Shown here: in pieces, positions 58,743 through 64,000 of the stretch
Position numbering within the stretch: position 1 is the first letter of the stretch
Layout: every line of letters begins with the position of its first letter
Origin: Cryptomeria japonica
Lineage: Eukaryota; Streptophyta; Pinopsida; Cupressales; Cupressaceae
Assembly (NCBI RefSeq): GCF_030272615.1
Contig: NC_081415.1
Span: 423,115,757 to 423,179,756 of the forward strand
Direction: 5' to 3'
DNA length: 64,000 nt
Made by a program: the position numbers and the translations under genes
The notes under the pieces: generated by a model
The model's input: only the letters and a program-made list of their open reading frames with translations
The model's database searches: none
Told to the model about the DNA's origin: nothing

Positions 58743-58944
58743 TATATAAAGAGGCAGATTGTAATAAATTTTTTGTCTTTGTTTATTCGATCACTTGACC
58801 CTTGATCATGCGATCAAGAAGTTTTTAATTTTATTTGAATGAATAGAAAGTTTTATTAACTGTTGAACAATAATTTTCGTGTGTTTATTGCTATGTAGCA
58901 ATGTCTTTTTCTTTTACATTCTTCATTTTGTATCAGAGCCATGG
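58743..58944 (+). mobile_element. LTR end with promoter and primer-binding site (Ty1/copia type)
   Basis: TATATAAAG at 58743-58751 is followed by a U5-like stretch ending ACATTCTTCA at 58925, then after three bases TTGTATCAGAGCCATGG (58929-58944), a near-perfect initiator-Met-type primer site. This is the 3' end of a 5' LTR. The LTR start was not found; TGTTACATTCC near 58454 is one candidate. The sequence after it has traces of a basic frame but no clear Gag. No poly-C tract is present, so it is a different family from elements A-C. Confidence 0.6.
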
Positions 58945-61343
58945 TCGAGAATTTTTTTGGGTTAAATCTCTGAAGCTGTAGAAAGATCCAAGGAGATCCA
59001 ACCAGTAATAAGGATGATAAATGAGATGAGAAGATCGTCAATTTTAAGATGAAGCTTTGCTAGCACGTTTGAAGTTGCAAGAAGATTGTAGATCAAAGAG
59101 GGATGATTTGCACGTTGAAGATCATTGTTTTTTATAATAAAAAGCAATCCATAGGAAGCTGCTAGAGGAAATCAGGGAAGATCACAAGTCATTTACCTGA
59201 TTTTTTTTAGTATGGGAAGTTGTCCAAGTTACATGGGCAAAGTATTTTTTGTCAATGAAGTCAATCATGTTGTTAATGTAGAAGCCACCATCCAAAGGTG
59301 AAGTCCACCCTCCAAAGAGGAGAGTGAAGTCAAACTGACATTTGCATGTCGAGATCATAATGAATTGAGGTTTTGAATAACCTCATGTCTGAAAAGAAGG
59401 TGTAGCCAGACAAGTTGCAACCTAAACAAACAAAGAGATTGCCAAAGGGAAGAAGAGATTGCCAAGATATGAAAAGATCACGTTGATGTTGAGAAGATCG
59501 AGCTAGTGTAGTGTTGTGACCATTTCACGCATCGCCCCATCACAAATGGGGATCCCCTCTTTTGCTTTCAGTTTTAGGGTGTGTTAGGTTAGACTGCTAG
59601 GAGCGATCTTTTGAGAGTGAGTAGGTTTTAGTTGATCTCACATCCAACATTTTTCAAGAAGCACAGATTCATACCTTTTCGCTTGCTTTGATGGAAATGA
59701 GGTGCAAATTTGGCTAAGACAAGATGATTTTGGAGGTCAAATATTCTAATAAGAGTGGGAGAGAAAGTTGGAATAATCATGAAGCTTGGAGCAAATCAAA
59801 TCAAGATAGCGAAAGTTTGCATTTTAGAATACTGTCGTTGACCCCTCAAATGTGCAACTTAAGCATTTCCATTGCTTCCTTTGATTGCTTAGATCAATGA
59901 CTTAATATTTCCATTTCCTTTGTTGATCAAGTTCAACAAACTAAGCGATTCCATTTCCAGTTCAACTTCATGTGCGAATTAAACATTTCGAATTGTATTT
60001 CCTTTGAGGGTCCAAATGTGCGACTTAAGATTTTGAACAATTTCCTTTGCCTCTTCCAAGCAACAACCTAAGTTGCCTCATTTCCTTTGATGATTTGGAT
60101 CAGCAAACTAAGGGAATTCTACTTCCAATCAAGCTTCCAAAGGACATTTCAAATCACTTCCTTTGCCCCTTGAAAAGAGTGACTTAAGGATAAAGCAATT
60201 TCCTTTGCTATGTCAAAAGAGCGACCTAAGGTTTTGTGTCATTTCCTTTTCTATGTGAAAAGTGTGACATAAGGATGAGTGATTGTCATTGATCCCCAAA
60301 ATGTGTGACTTAAGGGATGAGTGATTGTCATTGATCCCTGAAATGTGCAACTTAAGGGATGAGCGATTGTCATTGATCCCCAAAATGTGCTACTTAATGA
60401 AAAGATGTTTTGTAAAGAAGATGCATTTGACGTGTTTACCACCTTGAATGGGCCCCATGATAGTGAAAAGAGATGTTTTATTTAAATTTGAATTTGTATT
60501 CACAAGTCGACCTTTTGATTTTAATTGCAAATCATTAAATAGAATTCACAAGTCGGCCTTGTGATGAACTATCATACCCTTTCAAGCAACTATAAAGTTG
60601 TGTTGATCATTTCATTTGATCAACAAAAAATCGATATTGCAAATGCTCTTGTGAAGGTAGGGATTCCAATCAGATCTATTTGATGTTTCATATTGTCAAG
60701 TTTTGTCATTGCTTGAAGGCAAATTCATTCCTTATTGACAACAATTTTTATCAAGATTAAGGCGAGGTCATTAGAGGCATCAAATTTGATTATCATTCAT
60801 AGTGAATTGACCTCTTTGATCAGCAAATTCATTATCCAAGACAACAACATTGCATCTGTCAGACTTCAACGATCTTATCATTAATCAAGAAGTGTATTTG
60901 GAAGGATATTACCTCAACATTGTTTTGATAGAAGGCAATATTGCCAAATTATCGATCAAATTGAAGTTCCCAATTAGAGGAAATTATTTGCAGGTCTGAA
61001 TTAACTGATATTTGATCATCTTTATTGAAATTAAACTTTATTCAATGTTGGTATACTTTATTGCTTATTGATTTCGATCATAGGAGGCTGTAATCCATTG
61101 CATTTTAATCATCTAAACACAGTTTCAAGGCATAATTTATTAGTTTGCATGGTTATGTTTAACTAGAATAAAGTTTTTCAAGCTAGGTTTTTAGCATATG
61201 CACCTAGGGTTCTAAGCAATATTGAAGACTTTGATGAATTATCAGCTTTAGATTAGAAATTCTTAACCTAGGCAACTGATTTCCACTTGTAAGTGTTAAT
61301 ATCATATCATTAAGCTAACTTGGACAACTCTCATTGGTAGAAT
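58945..61343. other. Leader or intergenic region with repeats and a TATA box
   Basis: Words of the type TTTCCTTTG and GTGCGACTTAAG recur irregularly from 59,830 to 60,420. TATAAAGTTG at 60591 is a promoter candidate about 750 bp before the ORF at 61344. A palindromic CGCCCCATCACAAATGGGGATC near 59530 looks like LTR sequence. No gene is supported. Confidence 0.45.
60273..60398 (+). repeat. Three 42-bp tandem repeats
   Basis: Units beginning GGATGAGTGATTGTCATTGA start at 60273, 60315 and 60357, with few differences between them. Confidence 0.92.
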
Positions 61344-64000
61344 ATGGCAGGAGTATGACAAACTCTCATCAAGGAGGACTCAAAAGGGGAGGCAATGGAG
61401 TCCAAGATTGCATCATTCTGGAGCAATGCAGGAGATATCAACTACGACCAAATCAACATGAAGAAATTCCAAGGACTGTTGTATACCACCAAACCTTCTA
61501 GACACTCAAAGATGATGATTGGGAGTGGAATAGTGAAAGCAACAAGCTTCCCTCTAGCTATGCAATGTAATGAGTTGATTGTTGAGTGTGCCAAGCATTA
61601 TGATGCAAGCAAAAGGATGATAGTGGCACCTGATGGTAAAGAACTTGCTTACCTTTCCAAGAGAGCTATTAGCGAAGCCTTCCATATACTTGAATTCAAC
61701 AACATGATCTACAAGAGCAAGGAAGCAGTGCATGCATTCTATGATGATGATCTCGACAAATGCCTTGGTATAATCAACAAATATTGGTTATTGAAGAGTA
61801 GGCTTGGCTTATCTAAGGTACCCGCCAAGCTCCATAGAATTGACTTCAAGGAGGAATTCAGTGATTTGATCATTATGCTCAACCGAATTGTAGGAGCCTC
61901 TCAAGCCTCTCAATTTGAGAATTGGATGTTCTACTTCATGGAGATCATATCAGTTGGGAAAGAGAGAATCAACTGGGCAAGGGTTATAAGTAATGAATGA
62001 CATTGATATACAACTCTAGATGTTTGTGCGAACTAGGACATTCTACATGAGTTCATACAACATATATTCACTTGCCAGAGCTCATGAATATGCATGATTG
62101 ATTTATAGACGTCCAATTGGTACAAGAGCTGAAGAATTGAGAGCATGCAAATCATACACACAACTGCATTACCCTAGCAAGACATATTACGAGAGGGTGA
62201 ATGATACCTTCACTATGCACATAACAAGAACATTGCAAGGTGGCATTCATCAAAGATTATCCTCAAAAGTGAAAGAGTTAACAAAGAAGTTTGATGCTTG
62301 ATTTATCTAGTTTTCCAAGTTCACCTATATAAGAATATAAGGATGCTCTTGTCCGCTCTACATGCTACTGAGATATCCTACTGACAAGTTAGTGTTGCTT
62401 GAGTTGGTGAGGCAGTTGATGTCATACAACAAAATTCAAAAGAATGAGGATTCCATTTCCCATCTTCGTTGGACAGTCATTCGAGGTGTGCCCATCCTTG
62501 CAAGCGACAGAGAAGGTGGATGAGGAATTGAAGTCTCTCCTTCTAATTCCATACTTTTCTAGAGACAACTTTGATCCCTATGACATCATCAAAAGATCAA
62601 GTGGAAGAAGACACAAGCATAAGTTACAATTGGAAGATCATTTAATGAATGCTAAGGATGATCTAGACATAAGGAAAAGAATGTGTTCGAGGCTACCTAT
62701 TGACATCGTCAGAGCATGCAAGATATTCAACATTCTTGATCAAGCACAAGACAGTGGAAGATGTGTCCTACTTGAAAATGAGCAAGAGAAAGATAAAGAG
62801 GTGAAAGTTAATTGGGTTGAGGTAGAGATCATTAACCTGAAGGATCTAATGAAGCCAATTTTATCATACACAAGACAATGGGTAGATGCTCAAACCCATG
62901 TATTGAAGAGCCAAGGCACTCAACTGACATTTGAATTGAAGGGATAGGTAGAATCTTCCGATGATGAGATAGAAAGTGAAAGCTAGAGTGGAAGTGCCAC
63001 CCAGTTAGCCCATTCCAAAGGATCCAAGAGGAAAGAATTCAACAAAGAAGAGCCTCCAAAGAACAAGCATAAGTTTAGGACGCTGCAGTTCTACCAGTAC
63101 CTCTTCTGCGCATGAGATGGAAATGAATCAGGCAGCTACTCATGAAGATCACCTACCTAGAGAGAGCATTGATCATGGGGTGAATGAGTTTGTGGAACTA
63201 CAATTCAGAACAACATATGCAAAAGGATGAACAAGGGAAAGAAACCATTGGGTCAAGACAAGGAAATCTCACCTAAGATAGCTAATGATAAGGCAAACAA
63301 TGATGCATATGAGAACATTGAGGATGAAGATCAAGAAGTTACATCTCCACCCCGAGAAGATCAACAATTGAATGAAGTACAAGTAAGATCTAAGAGAAAT
63401 CAACTATCCCTGCATGGCTTAAGGAGAGATTGACAACTCAAGCAACTGTTGAGGTAGCATGATCCTTTATATATGCCACCACCATTGCTTCCTCCCGACT
63501 TAGTTGATGACTTTGGAAAGATAAAAGATTCGACACAAATGATGGATACTTGGATAAATAAGACTTTCAAAAGTGTGATTGCATTCGTAGAAGAATTAGT
63601 GAAGATATTTGACAGCGCTGTAAGTATTCTTGAAAGAACTCAGGTGCTCATGACAACATATGATACTTTTGTTTACACCAGAGACTTCACCATACCCATA
63701 TTGCAAGTAATAAAGAGGGTGCCGAAGCAAACTTTGATGAATGAAGGAGTATTGAAAGATGGACAATCAATCGATTTCCAATAGTGGTGTAATTTGCTTC
63801 GCATGAGAAAGGTCATATTTGAAGATATCAATGATGGATGCACCCAAGTTGATCAAGCAATTGACTTGATACATGACAAGATCTTGGAAGTAGCCGAGAT
63901 CATTCTTAAGAAGGAGAAAAATGAAGGAATTGATATTGATGCTGATTAGCTAGTTGAGCGAGTGAAGATCATCTTCTTTGGGATAGACAGATCAACTTCC
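61344..64000 (+). pseudogene. Broken ORF related to the 36-39 kb pseudogene, cut by the window end
   Basis: The likely start is ATG 61344, followed at once by a stop; an open frame runs from ATG 61395 for 201 codons (WSNAGDINYDQINMKKFQGL, then FPLAMQCNELIVECAKHYD, then WMFYFMEIISVGKERINW). Frame changes near 62,050 and 62,430 and stops at about eight places follow. The middle part, KFTYIRI then GCSCPLYMLLRY, then SFEVCPSLQATEKVDEELKS and PYFSRDNFDPYDI, matches the minus-strand pseudogene at 36-39 kb in order and spacing. Later parts are acidic (63,227-63,433) and helical (63,473 on). The frame is still running at 64000. The function is not recognised. The FYF...VG...W stretch also recalls ORF2 of A and B, weakly. 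Confidence 0.55.

Overview
This window is nuclear DNA of a seed plant with a large, repeat-dominated genome. The AT-rich background, deeply nested LTR retrotransposons, LINE and hAT debris and a single intact host-type gene in 64 kb fit a conifer or another gymnosperm best, but the species is not proven from sequence alone. No rRNA, tRNA or CRISPR was seen.

Layout. 1-4.8 kb: old LINE debris. 4.85-12.6 kb: element A, a complete LTR retrotransposon (TSD CAAAT) with no polymerase. It encodes a coiled-coil Gag with four zinc-knuckle positions and a second ORF (ORF2) of about 1,084 codons. 12.6-27.6 kb: a three-level nest. A LINE ORF1 fragment (13.2-13.5 and 27.15-27.6 kb) is split by Ty1/copia element C (minus strand, 13.5-27.14 kb, TSD GATGA/GATAA). 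The 3' LTR of C is split by element B (14,157-22,140), a second polymerase-less element with the same Gag + ORF2 plan as A. 28.2-34.7 kb: two tandem copies of a 3.28-kb unit that itself holds 41-bp and ~311-bp tandem repeats; a ~0.94-kb third piece lies at 39.8-40.7 kb. 36.0-39.4 kb (minus): a broken ~1,100-codon gene of unknown function. 41.7-46.0 kb (minus): a broken hAT-type BED-finger gene containing a clean solo LTR (TSD TTAAC). 49.3-50.5 kb (minus): a remnant of another element ORF. 53.3-55.8 kb (plus): an intact G-type lectin receptor-like kinase of SD2-5 type. 58.7-64.0 kb: an LTR end with a primer-binding site, then the start of another broken ORF related to the one at 36-39 kb, cut by the window edge.

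How it fits together. A, B, C and the solo LTR share hallmarks of the Sirevirus (Maximus/SIRE) branch of Ty1/copia: an initiator-Met-type primer-binding site (seen in A, B and C), a U5 end with a poly-C tract, polypurine tracts in multiple copies, and ACCGGT/ACCGA repeats in the LTRs (A, B and solo). C has the usual gag-protease-integrase-RT-RNase H order, although decayed. A and B keep the cis signals and Gag but carry ORF2 instead of pol, so the natural reading is that they depended on C-like relatives for enzymes. The repeated retention of ORF2-like proteins (A, B, and more distantly the ORFs at 36-39 and 61-64 kb) is the most interesting signal here. The receptor kinase is the only gene likely to work for the plant.
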